Made by a program: the position numbers and the translations under genes
The notes under the pieces: model-generated
What the model was told of the DNA's origin: nothing
Databases searched by the model: none
What the model saw: only the letters and a program-made list of their open reading frames with translations
Shown here: in pieces, positions 1 to 9,366 of the stretch
Position numbering within the stretch: position 1 is the first letter of the stretch
How the letters are laid out: the number at the start of each line of letters is the position of its first letter
Origin: Thermoflexibacter ruber
GTDB lineage: Bacteria > Bacteroidota > Bacteroidia > Cytophagales > Thermoflexibacteraceae
Assembly (NCBI RefSeq): GCF_900113045.1
Contig: NZ_FONY01000024.1
Span: forward strand, 22,976 to 86,975
Length of the DNA stretch: 64,000 bases
Direction of reading: 5' to 3'

Positions 1-577
1 TTTTTAATGCTCTTTCGTAGTTATCGATGGCTAAATCATAGTTCTTTTGTTGGATATAGATGTTGCCAATATTGTTGTAAGAAGAAGCCATGCCTCTCTT
101 ATCTCCTAATTTTTCTCTGATATTGAGGGACTTGAGGTGAAAGCCCAAGGCTTTGGCATAATTACCTTTTTGAGCCTCTATCAAGGCTATGCTATTGAAA
201 GAAGAAGCTATACCTTTTTGGTCATCTATCTTCTGCCTGATTTCTAAGGCTTCTTCGTGATAAATGATTGCCGTATCGTATTTTGCTTGTCTGTAATAAA
301 TAGCACCTAAATTCCAAAGTGCATTGGCTCTGCCTTTTTTAGAATTATTTTTATCAGCAATTACTAAAGCCCTTTGAGCATAGTCATAAGATTTTTTGAT
401 GTCATTGTTGCGATAAGCTACACTTAATTCATTAAAAATTCTGATACGTGCCGTATCAGCGCGGGCTACTTTGAGTTCGTCCAGCAAGTAATTAATCTTT
501 CCTTGTTGGGCAAGGATAGAAGTAAAATTACAGAAAAATATACAAAATAAAATAGGTAAAAATATGCCCCGCTTCAT
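1..577 (-). CDS. TPR-repeat secreted/sensor protein, C-terminus cut off by window edge
   Basis: The reverse strand is open from an ATG at 575-577 to the window edge, giving about 192 residues. The protein starts with a signal peptide (MKRGIFLPILFCIFF..., ending near ILAQQ), so it enters the periplasm or is membrane-anchored. After it come tandem tetratricopeptide repeats of about 40 residues with the usual pattern (for example NALWNLGAIYYRQAKYDTA, then SSYNNIGNIYIQQKNYDLA). In Bacteroidota this signal peptide plus TPR arrangement normally precedes a transmembrane helix and a histidine kinase, adenylate cyclase or HTH domain, as in the gene at 7402-9366. The missing end makes the output domain unknown. 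The gene is divergent from recG. Confidence 0.8.
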   Translation of the reverse strand, partial: MKRGIFLPILFCIFFCNFTSILAQQGKINYLLDELKVARADTARIRIFNELSVAYRNNDIKKSYDYAQRALVIADKNNSKKGRANALWNLGAIYYRQAKYDTAIIYHEEALEIRQKIDDQKGIASSFNSIALIEAQKGNYAKALGFHLKSLNIREKLGDKRGMASSYNNIGNIYIQQKNYDLAIDNYERALK

Positions 578-924
578 TTTCAGACTCTTGTTTGCTGAAA
601 TATAGGATATAACTTTATAAAGAAAAAATTGTATGTTTCTTATTCAGTGAGGTAAATCGATAGCTTTTTAAGCTATTGTTGCCAAATTAAGAAAAAAATT
701 CTATTTAGTAAATAAAAGTTAATAATTTTTTAAAGACAATCAGTCGTTTTTTTGCAAAAACATGACTAAACACAAGCAGCCTAATGTAAGGTTTATTAAA
801 AAAATCAACAAGAATTTTTAGTATTTGGACAGCATTTTTTTTTAAGTAAATTTGATATAAGCTAATTTTACATGGCTTTACGATTACTGCTTTTACTGAT
901 GATTCATTATTAACCTCTTATCAC
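578..924. other. AT-rich divergent intergenic region
   Basis: This 347-base gap separates the minus-strand TPR gene from recG. It is strongly AT-rich with many A and T runs and should hold promoters for both genes. I found no convincing TTTG/TAnnTTTG pair, RNA gene, repeat or short coding frame in it. Confidence 0.5.
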
Positions 925-3033
925 TTGCAAACTTATTTCTTCGATACCAAATTAGAATACCTCAAAGGTGTAGGAACGCAAAAGGCAAACCTGCTCGGTT
1001 TGGAATTGCAGCTATTTACCTTCGCAGACCTGCTTACACACTACCCTTTTCGGCACGAAGACCGCACCAAGTTTTACAATATTGGAGAGATTACCGAAGA
1101 CTATCCTTATGTGCAGTTAAAAGGAAAAATCATTGAAGTACAGTTAGTTGGCAGTGGAGAGAAAAAGAAAAGACTGACCGCTAAACTCCAAGACGATACA
1201 GGAATTGTTGAATTGGTTTGGTTTCAAGGAATCCAGTGGGTGCAGCCTAAACTGAAAAAGGGTTATGAATACATTGTTTTTGGCAAGCCTCAACTTTTTG
1301 GGAGAATTTTCAATATTGCACACCCAGAAATTGAATTATTTTTGGAGCATAAAACGCCAGAAACTGCCCTTTCGCCCGTGTACTCGACTACTGAAAAACT
1401 GAAAAAAAGAGGCTTAGACAGTAAGGGTATTGGTATTTTAGTAAAAAATCTTTTGGAAATTGGCTATGATAAAATCCCTGAAACGCTATCTAATGAAATC
1501 ATAGCAAAGTATAAGTTTATCCCTAAAAATGAAGCAATTAAGCAGATGCACTTTCCTCAAAACCCCAAGAAATTGCATCAAGCAGTTCGTAGGCTCAAAT
1601 TTGAGGAATTTTTCTTCATTCAGCTAAAATTGCTTTGGCAGAAAACAGTGCGCCAGCATACACATCAAGGACAAATCCTCAAATCAACTGCTTTACTCAC
1701 ACAGTTTTACAACAATCACCTGCCTTTTGACCTGACCAATGCCCAAAAGCGAGTAATTAAGGAAATTTATAAGGATTTGTGCAGTGGGAAGCAGATGAAC
1801 CGCCTGTTGCAAGGAGATGTGGGGAGCGGAAAAACGATGGTAGCTTTTATTTGTATGCTCATTGCTATTGATAACGGCACGCAGGCTTGCTTGATGGCTC
1901 CTACAGAAATTTTGGCTGAGCAACATTATAACGGCTTAAAGGAGTATGCTGATAAACTCAAAATTACTATTGCCAAACTCACAGGCTCGTCCAAAACTTC
2001 TGAGCGAAAAATCATCCATCAGATGCTCAGGCAGGGAGATTTGAAAATCATCATAGGAACTCATGCCTTGATAGAGGAAGATGTCGTTTTTCATAATTTA
2101 GGGCTTTGCGTCATAGATGAGCAACATCGCTTTGGCGTGGCGCAAAGAGCGGCTTTATGGAAAAAAAATGAAAGCAAAGAACTGCCTCCTCCTCATGTCT
2201 TGGTTATGACGGCTACGCCTATCCCTCGTACTTTGGCAATGACGCTGTACGGAGATTTGGACGTTTCTACGATTGACGAGTTGCCTGCGGGCAGAAAACC
2301 TATCCAAACCATGCACTTTTACGACGCTAATCGCCTGAAAGTCTTTGGTTTTCTGAGAAAACAAATACAGTTAGGAAGGCAGGTATATATCGTCTATCCA
2401 CTCATAGAGGAATCAGAAGCACTCGACTATAAAAACCTCATGGACGGTTACGAGAGCATTGCAAGAGCATTTCCAGAATACCCGATTAGTATAGTGCATG
2501 GGCAGATGAAGCCACAAGACAAAGATTTTGAGATGCAACGCTTTGTAAAAAATGAAACCAAAATCATGGTAGCAACTACAGTAATAGAGGTAGGCGTGAA
2601 CGTTCCCAATGCTTCTGTGATGGTCATAGAAGATGCTCAACGCTTTGGGCTATCGCAACTGCACCAACTTCGCGGGCGAGTAGGGAGAGGGGCAGAACAG
2701 TCTTATTGTATCCTGATAACCAACTACAAACTCAGCAAGGAAGGTAAAATTCGCATAGATACGATGGTTCGCACCAGCAACGGCTTTGAGATTGCTGACA
2801 TAGACCTCAAACTGCGCGGACCCGGGGACTTGGACGGTACGCAACAAAGCGGAGTACTTGACCTCCGACTTGGCGACATTGCCAAAGACCAAATCATTCT
2901 CCAAGAGGCTCGCAAAACTGCTGAGGAACTTTTAGACAAAGACCCTAATTTGGCTCTCCCTGAAAATGTATTTATCAAGCGGCACCTAACTTCTATTCAA
3001 CAAGGAGGCAAGGTGTGGAGTAGGATAAGTTAG
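925..3033 (+). CDS. recG: ATP-dependent DNA helicase RecG
   Basis: RecG is a superfamily 2 helicase that regresses stalled replication forks and branch-migrates recombination intermediates. At 702 residues it has normal family length. The N-terminal wedge/OB domain (about 1-160) includes LEYLKGVGTQKANLL and HYPFRHEDRT. Walker A is GDVGSGKT (about 296-303), the DEAH-type box is DEQHRFG (about 397-403) with the RecG-typical Q, motif III is VMTATPIPRTLA, and motif VI is QLRGRVGRG (about 580-588). The C-terminal RecG tail GPGDLDGTQQSG is present. The start is a TTG codon: no in-frame ATG lies between the upstream stop and the conserved N-terminus, and the distance to the conserved FFDTKLEYLKGVG fits. 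Gene is monocistronic by spacing. Confidence 0.97.
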   Translation: MQTYFFDTKLEYLKGVGTQKANLLGLELQLFTFADLLTHYPFRHEDRTKFYNIGEITEDYPYVQLKGKIIEVQLVGSGEKKKRLTAKLQDDTGIVELVWFQGIQWVQPKLKKGYEYIVFGKPQLFGRIFNIAHPEIELFLEHKTPETALSPVYSTTEKLKKRGLDSKGIGILVKNLLEIGYDKIPETLSNEIIAKYKFIPKNEAIKQMHFPQNPKKLHQAVRRLKFEEFFFIQLKLLWQKTVRQHTHQGQILKSTALLTQFYNNHLPFDLTNAQKRVIKEIYKDLCSGKQMNRLLQGDVGSGKTMVAFICMLIAIDNGTQACLMAPTEILAEQHYNGLKEYADKLKITIAKLTGSSKTSERKIIHQMLRQGDLKIIIGTHALIEEDVVFHNLGLCVIDEQHRFGVAQRAALWKKNESKELPPPHVLVMTATPIPRTLAMTLYGDLDVSTIDELPAGRKPIQTMHFYDANRLKVFGFLRKQIQLGRQVYIVYPLIEESEALDYKNLMDGYESIARAFPEYPISIVHGQMKPQDKDFEMQRFVKNETKIMVATTVIEVGVNVPNASVMVIEDAQRFGLSQLHQLRGRVGRGAEQSYCILITNYKLSKEGKIRIDTMVRTSNGFEIADIDLKLRGPGDLDGTQQSGVLDLRLGDIAKDQIILQEARKTAEELLDKDPNLALPENVFIKRHLTSIQQGGKVWSRIS

Positions 3034-3264
3034 ATGTCCTCCCCAATTTAGAAAGTTTATCTTTTTAATCTATAAAAATATCTATTTTGTAAAAATATCT
3101 ATCTTGTATGTAATTATCTATAAAACATTTGCCTCAAACTACTAATTAAGTTAAAAAATCCTATCTTTATATTTTCTTTCGTAAAATGAAAGTACAGCAG
3201 CAATCGTATATCAATCATAATCCATTTACAATTAATAATTTATAACTCATAACTAAAAGTAAGT

Positions 3265-6200
3265 ATGAAAAAGTGGACTTTAAAACTCCTGATGCTGGGG
3301 TTATTCTTGCCCTTCATCATGGCTTGGAAACCAGCCGACACGCCAAGAATCTTGGTTTTTTCCAAAACTAAGGGGTTCAGGCATAGCAGTATCCCCTACG
3401 GACAAAAGGCTATCATGGAATTGGGAAAGCAGCACGGCTTTGCGGTGGATACCACCGAAGATGCCAGCAAGTTCAATGAAGCTAATTTAAAGCGATATAA
3501 CGCAATCGTTTTCCTATCGACTACAATGGACGTATTGGATAAGTTTCAACAAGCTGATTTTGAACGCTATATCCAAGCTGGTGGTGGCTATGTAGGGATT
3601 CACGCCGCCGCAGATACTGAGTACGATTGGGCTTGGTACAACAAACTTGTAGGAGGGCAGTTTAGCGGGCACCCTGGTAATCCTAATGTGCGTTGGGGGG
3701 AGATGAAGGTAGTAGATAGAAAACATAGTTCTACGGCACATTTACCCAAAACATGGAAACGCAACGACGAGTGGTATAGCTACAAGAACTTCAATAACAA
3801 TGTGAAGGTGTTGATTGACTTAGATGAAAAATCTTACCTGAAAGACAACGAGAAAGGACTTTCTATGGGCAAATCTCACCCTATTGCGTGGTATCATGAG
3901 TACGACGGCGGTAGGGCTTGGTACACAGGCGGCGGGCATACCAACGAGAGTTTTTCCGAACCAGAGTTTTTAAAACATATTTTAGAAGGTATCAAGTATG
4001 CTATGGCTACCAAACCTCTGGACTATTCAAAAGCCTACAGCAAACGCCCCCCGGAAGATAACCGCTTTGAAATGAAGGTTTTAGGACAGAATTTCAATGA
4101 ACCTACTGAAATGGCTGTTTTCAAAGACGGTAGAGTAATGTTTTTGCAAAGAAAAGGCGAAATCATGTTGTATGAACCTAAAACCAACAAAATCAGACAA
4201 ATTAACAAGTTTAATGTCTGGACAAAACACGAAGATGGCATGATGGGTTTGGCGCTTGACCCTAACTTTGAGCAAAATAAATGGGTGTACATCTACTATT
4301 CGCACCCTACGGAAAGCCATAATCAACTTTCTCGCTTTGAGTTCAATGGAGATAGTATTTTGACCTCTACTGAAAAAGTAATGCTCAAAGTTCCTACCCA
4401 ACGCCAAGAGTGCTGCCATACAGGCGGTTCTATCGCTTTTGATGCTAAGGGTTTGCTCTATCTTTCCACAGGCGACAATACTAACCCTTTTGCTTCCGAT
4501 GGATTCAGTCCAAGCGATGAGAGAGAAGGACGCAGACCTTGGGACGCACAAGGCTCCTCTGCCAATACCAATGATTTGAGAGGTAAAATTTTGAGAATCA
4601 AGCCCGAGCCAGACGGGACTTATTCTATCCCAGACGGCAATCTATTCCCCAAAGGCGATGAGTTGGGCAGACCAGAAATTTATGTCATGGGCTGCCGAAA
4701 TCCTTACAGAATTTCTGTAGATAAGAAAACAGGCTTTGTGTATTGGGGGGAAGTAGGTCCCGATGCAGGTCAGGATAGCGTAGGCAGAGGTCCCAAAGGA
4801 CATGATGAAGTAAACCAAGCAAAAAAACCTGGGTTCTTTGGCTGGCCTATGTTTGTGGGAAACAACAAAGCATATATTAAGTATGATTTTGCCGCTAAAA
4901 AATCAGGCGAACCGTTTAATGCAGAAAAACCCATGAACACCTCGCCTAATAATACAGGACACAAGCAACTACCTCCCGCTCAGAAAGCATTTATTTGGTA
5001 TCCTTACGGACCTTCGCCAGAGTTCCCTATAGTCAATGTGCCTTCGGGCAGTGGTGGCAGAAATGCTATGGCAGGGCAAGTTTTCTACTCTGACGAGTAC
5101 CAAAAAACGGAAAATACCTTCCCTGATTATTACGATGGTAAGTTATTTATCTATGAATGGATGAGAGGCTGGGTGTTAGTAGTTACTATGGACAAAAATG
5201 GCGACTTAGTGTCTATAGAGCCTTTTATGGGCAATACTCGCTTTAACAATCCTATGGACATGCAGTTTGGAGCAGACGGTAGTTTGTATATCCTCGAGTA
5301 TGGTTCAAAATGGTTTGCCGCCAACGAAGAAGCTCGTCTTATTAAAATTAACTTCAATGCAGGAAATCGTAAGCCTTTGGTGAAACTTTCTGCCAGTAAA
5401 ACAGTGGGGGCTTTGCCCTTACAAGTGAAATTTTCTTCTGAGGGAACATTGGACTATGATGAAGATGCCCTGAAGTATGAGTGGGACTTTGACGGCAAAG
5501 GAGCGAAATCTACTGAAGCCAATCCTACTTTTACCTATGAAAAAGCAGGTATTTACACCGCTACCTTAACTGTTACAGATAGCAAAGGAGCAAGCACTAC
5601 ACAAAGCATAGAAATCAAAGCTGGCAATGACGTCCCTGAGGTAGAAATTGCTATGGAGGGCAATTCCTCTTTTTACTTTGAGAACAAACCTATTAAGTAC
5701 GAAGTAAAAGTAAAAGATAAGGAAGATGGAAGCACCGCAGACGGAAAAATTAAACCTGAAGAGGTAGCCGTTACAGTCAATTTCTTACAACAAGGCTACG
5801 ACTTAACCAAAGTAGCACAAGGACATCAAGTTGCCAGCGAAATTACAGGCTTCATCGTAGGGAAAAGATTGATGGACGAAAGCACTTGCAAGTCTTGTCA
5901 TCAACTCAATAGCAAGTCTATAGGACCCTCTTATATGCAAGTGGCAGAACGCTACAAAAAAGCTGATGCTAAGGTAATCAGTATGTTAGCTACCAAAATT
6001 ATCAAAGGTGGTGGTGGTAGCTGGGGCGAGCAAGCTATGTCTGCCCATCCTAACTTCAGCGAGGAGCAGGCTGGCGAAATGGTCAAGTACATCTTGTCCT
6101 TAGGAGATGAGAAGAAAAAAGACATCAAACCCTCAAAAGGGGAACTTACCTTGAATGAGCATGTTGGCAAAGGCGACCAAGGAGTATATTTTGTCAGTGC

Positions 6201-6648
6201 TGCTTATACGGATAGAGGGGCTAATGGCATCGCTCCAATTACTAATCAGAAAGTAGTAGTACTAAGAAACCCCAAGCTAAGAGCAAGTAAAGCAGATATA
6301 CTTAAAATCCTGATGAAATATTCCGTCCCTCAAATTGGCGAATTAGCCGTTGTAAATGAGGGTTCTCTTATAGGTTTCAAAGACATTGACCTTACAGGGA
6401 TTGAACAGATTACGGTTTACTCAGGAAGCCAAGGAGCTGGTGGCACAGTAGAAGTAAGACAAGGAAGCCCTGATGGAAAACTCGTAGGAAGTATAATCGT
6501 AGAGGGAACGATGATGGGGCAGGCAAGTACCAAACTTAATGATATTGAATCAGGGAAAAAAGACCTTTATTTTGTGGTAAAAAATATCACTAATGGAGGT
6601 AATCAGCCTGCTTTTGGTATTAATATCATAGAGTTCAAAGCAAAGTAA
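3265..6648 (+). CDS. Secreted ThuA / PQQ-type sugar dehydrogenase / PKD / cytochrome c fusion protein
   Basis: A 1127-residue exported multidomain protein. A signal peptide (about 1-20, ending near MAWKPA) is followed by a ThuA-like class I glutamine-amidotransferase-fold domain (about 26-245; ILVFSKTKGFRHSSI, GGGYVGIHAAADTEYDW). Next is a glucose/sorbosone dehydrogenase beta-propeller (about 270-700; EDGMMGLALDPNF, STGDNTNPF, CRNPYRISVD). A PKD domain (about 705-795; DALKYEWDFDGKG), a monohaem cytochrome c domain (about 860-955) with CKSCH at C875, C878 and H879, and a CBM6-like beta-sandwich at the C-terminus follow. Such fusions are common in Bacteroidota and Planctomycetes and are thought to oxidise sugars or sugar-like compounds and pass electrons to the attached haem; the actual substrate is unknown. 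It ends at a strong hairpin terminator. Confidence 0.88.
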   Translation: MKKWTLKLLMLGLFLPFIMAWKPADTPRILVFSKTKGFRHSSIPYGQKAIMELGKQHGFAVDTTEDASKFNEANLKRYNAIVFLSTTMDVLDKFQQADFERYIQAGGGYVGIHAAADTEYDWAWYNKLVGGQFSGHPGNPNVRWGEMKVVDRKHSSTAHLPKTWKRNDEWYSYKNFNNNVKVLIDLDEKSYLKDNEKGLSMGKSHPIAWYHEYDGGRAWYTGGGHTNESFSEPEFLKHILEGIKYAMATKPLDYSKAYSKRPPEDNRFEMKVLGQNFNEPTEMAVFKDGRVMFLQRKGEIMLYEPKTNKIRQINKFNVWTKHEDGMMGLALDPNFEQNKWVYIYYSHPTESHNQLSRFEFNGDSILTSTEKVMLKVPTQRQECCHTGGSIAFDAKGLLYLSTGDNTNPFASDGFSPSDEREGRRPWDAQGSSANTNDLRGKILRIKPEPDGTYSIPDGNLFPKGDELGRPEIYVMGCRNPYRISVDKKTGFVYWGEVGPDAGQDSVGRGPKGHDEVNQAKKPGFFGWPMFVGNNKAYIKYDFAAKKSGEPFNAEKPMNTSPNNTGHKQLPPAQKAFIWYPYGPSPEFPIVNVPSGSGGRNAMAGQVFYSDEYQKTENTFPDYYDGKLFIYEWMRGWVLVVTMDKNGDLVSIEPFMGNTRFNNPMDMQFGADGSLYILEYGSKWFAANEEARLIKINFNAGNRKPLVKLSASKTVGALPLQVKFSSEGTLDYDEDALKYEWDFDGKGAKSTEANPTFTYEKAGIYTATLTVTDSKGASTTQSIEIKAGNDVPEVEIAMEGNSSFYFENKPIKYEVKVKDKEDGSTADGKIKPEEVAVTVNFLQQGYDLTKVAQGHQVASEITGFIVGKRLMDESTCKSCHQLNSKSIGPSYMQVAERYKKADAKVISMLATKIIKGGGGSWGEQAMSAHPNFSEEQAGEMVKYILSLGDEKKKDIKPSKGELTLNEHVGKGDQGVYFVSAAYTDRGANGIAPITNQKVVVLRNPKLRASKADILKILMKYSVPQIGELAVVNEGSLIGFKDIDLTGIEQITVYSGSQGAGGTVEVRQGSPDGKLVGSIIVEGTMMGQASTKLNDIESGKKDLYFVVKNITNGGNQPAFGINIIEFKAK

Positions 6649-6714
6649 AAAAGTTTATCCTTGTAGCACCACAAATAATTTCATTTTTTTAGATTGTTTT
6701 GTAGCTGAAGTAAA

Positions 6715-6753
6715 AGAGGCTATCCAATTTTTTGGGTAGCCTCTCCTTTTTTT
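6715..6753 (+). terminator. Rho-independent terminator after the ThuA/dehydrogenase fusion gene
   Basis: An 11-base-pair stem, AGAGGCTATCC (6715-6725) with GGGTAGCCTCT (6734-6744), holds one G-U pair and an 8-base loop. It is followed by CC and a run of seven T (6747-6753). It lies 66 bases after the stop codon. Confidence 0.85.
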
Positions 6754-6842
6754 GAACTTTGTTGTCTTTTTAAACGTAAATAAATTAGACTGTTCTATTT
6801 ACCCCCTCAGATACTATTTTATTCTTGTAGATTTATCTTGAT

Positions 6843-7394
6843 ATGAAATTAACACTGAATGTAACTGCACCTTCTTTTCACTTAGAAGATGTTTTTGAAA
6901 GGAGCATTAATTTAGCTGAATATAAAGGTAAAAAAGTAATGATAGCATTTTTTAGGCATGTGGGCTGTCCTTTCTGCAACTTTCGAGTACATACCTTGAC
7001 CAAGGCTCACGAAATATTAAAAGCAAAAAATCTGGAAATGATTTTCTTTTTTGAGTCAAGTAAAACGCTGATTCTCAAAAGTTCTTTTCACAAAGACGTT
7101 TCCCCCATTCCTATCATTGCCGACCCTGAGAAAAAGTGGTACAGCATCTATGGCTTAGAGCAATCTGCTCTCAAGTCTGCTTATAGCCACTTGACTATGT
7201 TTATCCAAACAGCTATCAAAGCTAAACTCAAAGGACTTCCTGTACATGCCATGGCAGGAGGCGAATCTATCAATACCATGCCTGCGGAGTTTTTATTAGA
7301 TGAAAACTTAATCATCAGGAAATTGCATTACGCCCAGCACCTCAACGACCGCATGTCCATAGATGCTGTTATGGAATTTGCAGAAAATAGATAG
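6843..7394 (+). CDS. Peroxiredoxin-like (AhpC/TSA, redoxin) family protein
   Basis: A 183-residue thioredoxin-fold protein. The N-terminal half has the family layout: APSFHLEDVF, then KKVMIAFFRHVGCPFC with cysteines C42 and C45 in a CPFC pair, then NFRVHTLTKAHE. The later segment PIIADPEKKWYSIYGLE matches the peroxiredoxin-like branch of the AhpC/TSA family, and MPAEFLLDENLIIRKLHYA gives the last strands. There is no signal peptide, so it should be cytoplasmic. Probable role is thiol-dependent reduction of peroxides or disulfides. The CxxC pair, rather than a lone peroxidatic Cys in a PxxxTxxC motif, leaves a disulfide-reductase role possible. It converges on the kinase gene at 7402, with a 7-base gap. 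Confidence 0.8.
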   Translation: MKLTLNVTAPSFHLEDVFERSINLAEYKGKKVMIAFFRHVGCPFCNFRVHTLTKAHEILKAKNLEMIFFFESSKTLILKSSFHKDVSPIPIIADPEKKWYSIYGLEQSALKSAYSHLTMFIQTAIKAKLKGLPVHAMAGGESINTMPAEFLLDENLIIRKLHYAQHLNDRMSIDAVMEFAENR

Positions 7395-7401
7395 GCTTAA
7401 T

Positions 7402-9366
7402 TTACTTAGGCAAAGTGAAGTAAAAAGTGCTTCCTTTGCCTACTTGACTCTCCACCCAAATCTGTCCTCCGTTTTTCTCTACAAAATCTTTGCAAAGCAT
7501 TAGCCCTAAGCCTGTGCCTTTCTCCTCGTCTGTACCTTTGGTGCTTGTAACCGCAGGGGTAAATAGTTTATGGAGTTTCTCCTCTGCCATGCCTACGCCT
7601 GTATCGCTTACAGCTATTTTTACAAAATCTTGCCCTGCTTCTGCTTTTATACTTACTTTCCCTTCTTGTGAAGTAAATTTTAAGGCATTACTCAGCAGAT
7701 TTCTTAAAATCAGCTTTACATGGTCTATGTCAGCGTTTACTTTGGTAAGTGCCATTACTTGATTGGACAAGTCAATATTTTTATTTTTAGCAATTTCTGA
7801 TAATAGATTTACATTTTCCTGAGCAATTTCTTGCAAATCAAAAACTTGGGGAGTAGCTTTTATTCCCTGCATCTGACTATTTGCCCATACTAAGAGATTA
7901 TGTAAAGTAAAGTGCAAACTCTCGACACTTGCTTTGAGCTTGTTGGAGTAAAGCAAAAATTCTTCTTGGCTGATATTGCCGTATTCCAATAGTTGTAAGA
8001 GGCTAATCAATGCTCCAATAGGATTGCGGAGGTCATGCCCTATGATAGCAAAAAGTTTGTCTTTGGTAGCGTTCAGTGCTTTTAGGTCTTGGCTTTGTTG
8101 GTCTAACTTAATATTAGTTTGGGTAAGGGTTTCGTTAATCTGCTCTATCTCTTCTTTTTGCTGGAGAATTTCCTCAGTTTTTTCTCTGATTTCTTGGTGA
8201 GCAATTTTTAACTTGCCAAGTGCTTTTCTGATTTTACGCTTACTCCTTTGTATTAAAAAAGCAATAATGGCTAAGGCAACAAGCCCACCTAAAGCAGAAA
8301 AAATCCATAGCCTATCTTCTTTTACTTTGGCTTTGAGCAATTGGATTTCTTTTTCTTTGCGTTCTGCCTCAAAAGTGCTTTCTAACTGATTGAGTTTCTT
8401 GGTTGTATTTTCGTTAAAAAGAGAATCATGTAGAGCAAAGAATTTTTTGTGAAACTCTATGGCAAGGTAGGGCTTTTCTAAACGCTCTGCTACTTTTGCC
8501 ATGAGTTGGTAGGCTTGGCGAAGTTCAGAACGCAAGCGGAAGACCTCAGCCGTTTTAATAGATTCAGATAGAGCTACTTGTGCCTGCACAAAATCTTCTT
8601 GGTCTATGTACGCATTGCTTATCCGATTCAAGCAGGCTACTATCAAGGCTCTGCTATTGGTTTCTTTACCCAAGTCTAAGGCAGTTCTCCAAGCCTCAAT
8701 AGCTTCTTTGTATTTTTTCTGTGCATACCACAAATCTCCTTGATTCCGATAAGCAAAACCTGCGTAGTACTGATTACCCAAATTTTTGTTTGCTTCTAAG
8801 GCTTTCTCGATATAACCTTGTGCAAGTGCATAGTCCTTTGCTTTTAGACTGGTAAAAGCCAAATTGTTGTAGCATCTGACTATGCCAGAGAGATTATTTT
8901 CTGAAATCTGTATGGCTAAGGCTTTTTCAAAATACTCTAAGGAAAGTTTGTATTTCTCCTGCTCGTTGTAGATAGCGGCAATATTATTAAGCACCTCTGC
9001 CTTAGTCTGAATACTGCCTATTTTATCTAATAAGTTAAGTGCTTCTTGGCTGATGGTGAAAGCTTTATCTATGTCGCCTTGTCGATAATACAGCCAGCCC
9101 AAGCTGGCTTGCAGATTTGCATATCCTTGCTCATAGCCTATTTTCTTGGCTACTTCTAAGGCATCAGAGGCAAGAGATAGGGCTTTGGTAGGATTGCTTT
9201 CAAATATCTCTTTGATAGTTTTATTCGTCAAATTGACAAAAGCTGTATCTTTAGGAATACTCGCTAAAGCATTTAAAAGGCTATCCGTTTCACTTCTTCC
9301 ATAGCTTAGAGTAGAGGAAAAAAGGAAAATTGTTGATATGAATGTTGCAATAATAGAAAATCTCAT
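7402..9366 (-). CDS. TPR-containing membrane sensor histidine kinase
   Basis: A 654-residue two-component sensor. In order: signal peptide (about 1-23), six or seven tetratricopeptide repeats in the periplasm (about 30-310; for example EVLNNIAAIYNEQEKYKLSL), a coiled-coil stretch, one transmembrane helix (about 353-371; WIFSALGGLVALAIIAFLI), a second coiled coil, HisKA and HATPase_c. The phospho-acceptor is H444 in IIGHDLRNPIG. The N box is LLSNALKFT, the G1 box DTGVGMAEE and the G2 box GTGLGLMLCK, so the kinase should be active. No response regulator gene is adjacent, making it an orphan kinase; the LytTR regulators in this window do not normally pair with HisKA kinases. The signal that the TPR part senses is unknown. 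Confidence 0.92.
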   Translation of the reverse strand: MRFSIIATFISTIFLFSSTLSYGRSETDSLLNALASIPKDTAFVNLTNKTIKEIFESNPTKALSLASDALEVAKKIGYEQGYANLQASLGWLYYRQGDIDKAFTISQEALNLLDKIGSIQTKAEVLNNIAAIYNEQEKYKLSLEYFEKALAIQISENNLSGIVRCYNNLAFTSLKAKDYALAQGYIEKALEANKNLGNQYYAGFAYRNQGDLWYAQKKYKEAIEAWRTALDLGKETNSRALIVACLNRISNAYIDQEDFVQAQVALSESIKTAEVFRLRSELRQAYQLMAKVAERLEKPYLAIEFHKKFFALHDSLFNENTTKKLNQLESTFEAERKEKEIQLLKAKVKEDRLWIFSALGGLVALAIIAFLIQRSKRKIRKALGKLKIAHQEIREKTEEILQQKEEIEQINETLTQTNIKLDQQSQDLKALNATKDKLFAIIGHDLRNPIGALISLLQLLEYGNISQEEFLLYSNKLKASVESLHFTLHNLLVWANSQMQGIKATPQVFDLQEIAQENVNLLSEIAKNKNIDLSNQVMALTKVNADIDHVKLILRNLLSNALKFTSQEGKVSIKAEAGQDFVKIAVSDTGVGMAEEKLHKLFTPAVTSTKGTDEEKGTGLGLMLCKDFVEKNGGQIWVESQVGKGSTFYFTLPK

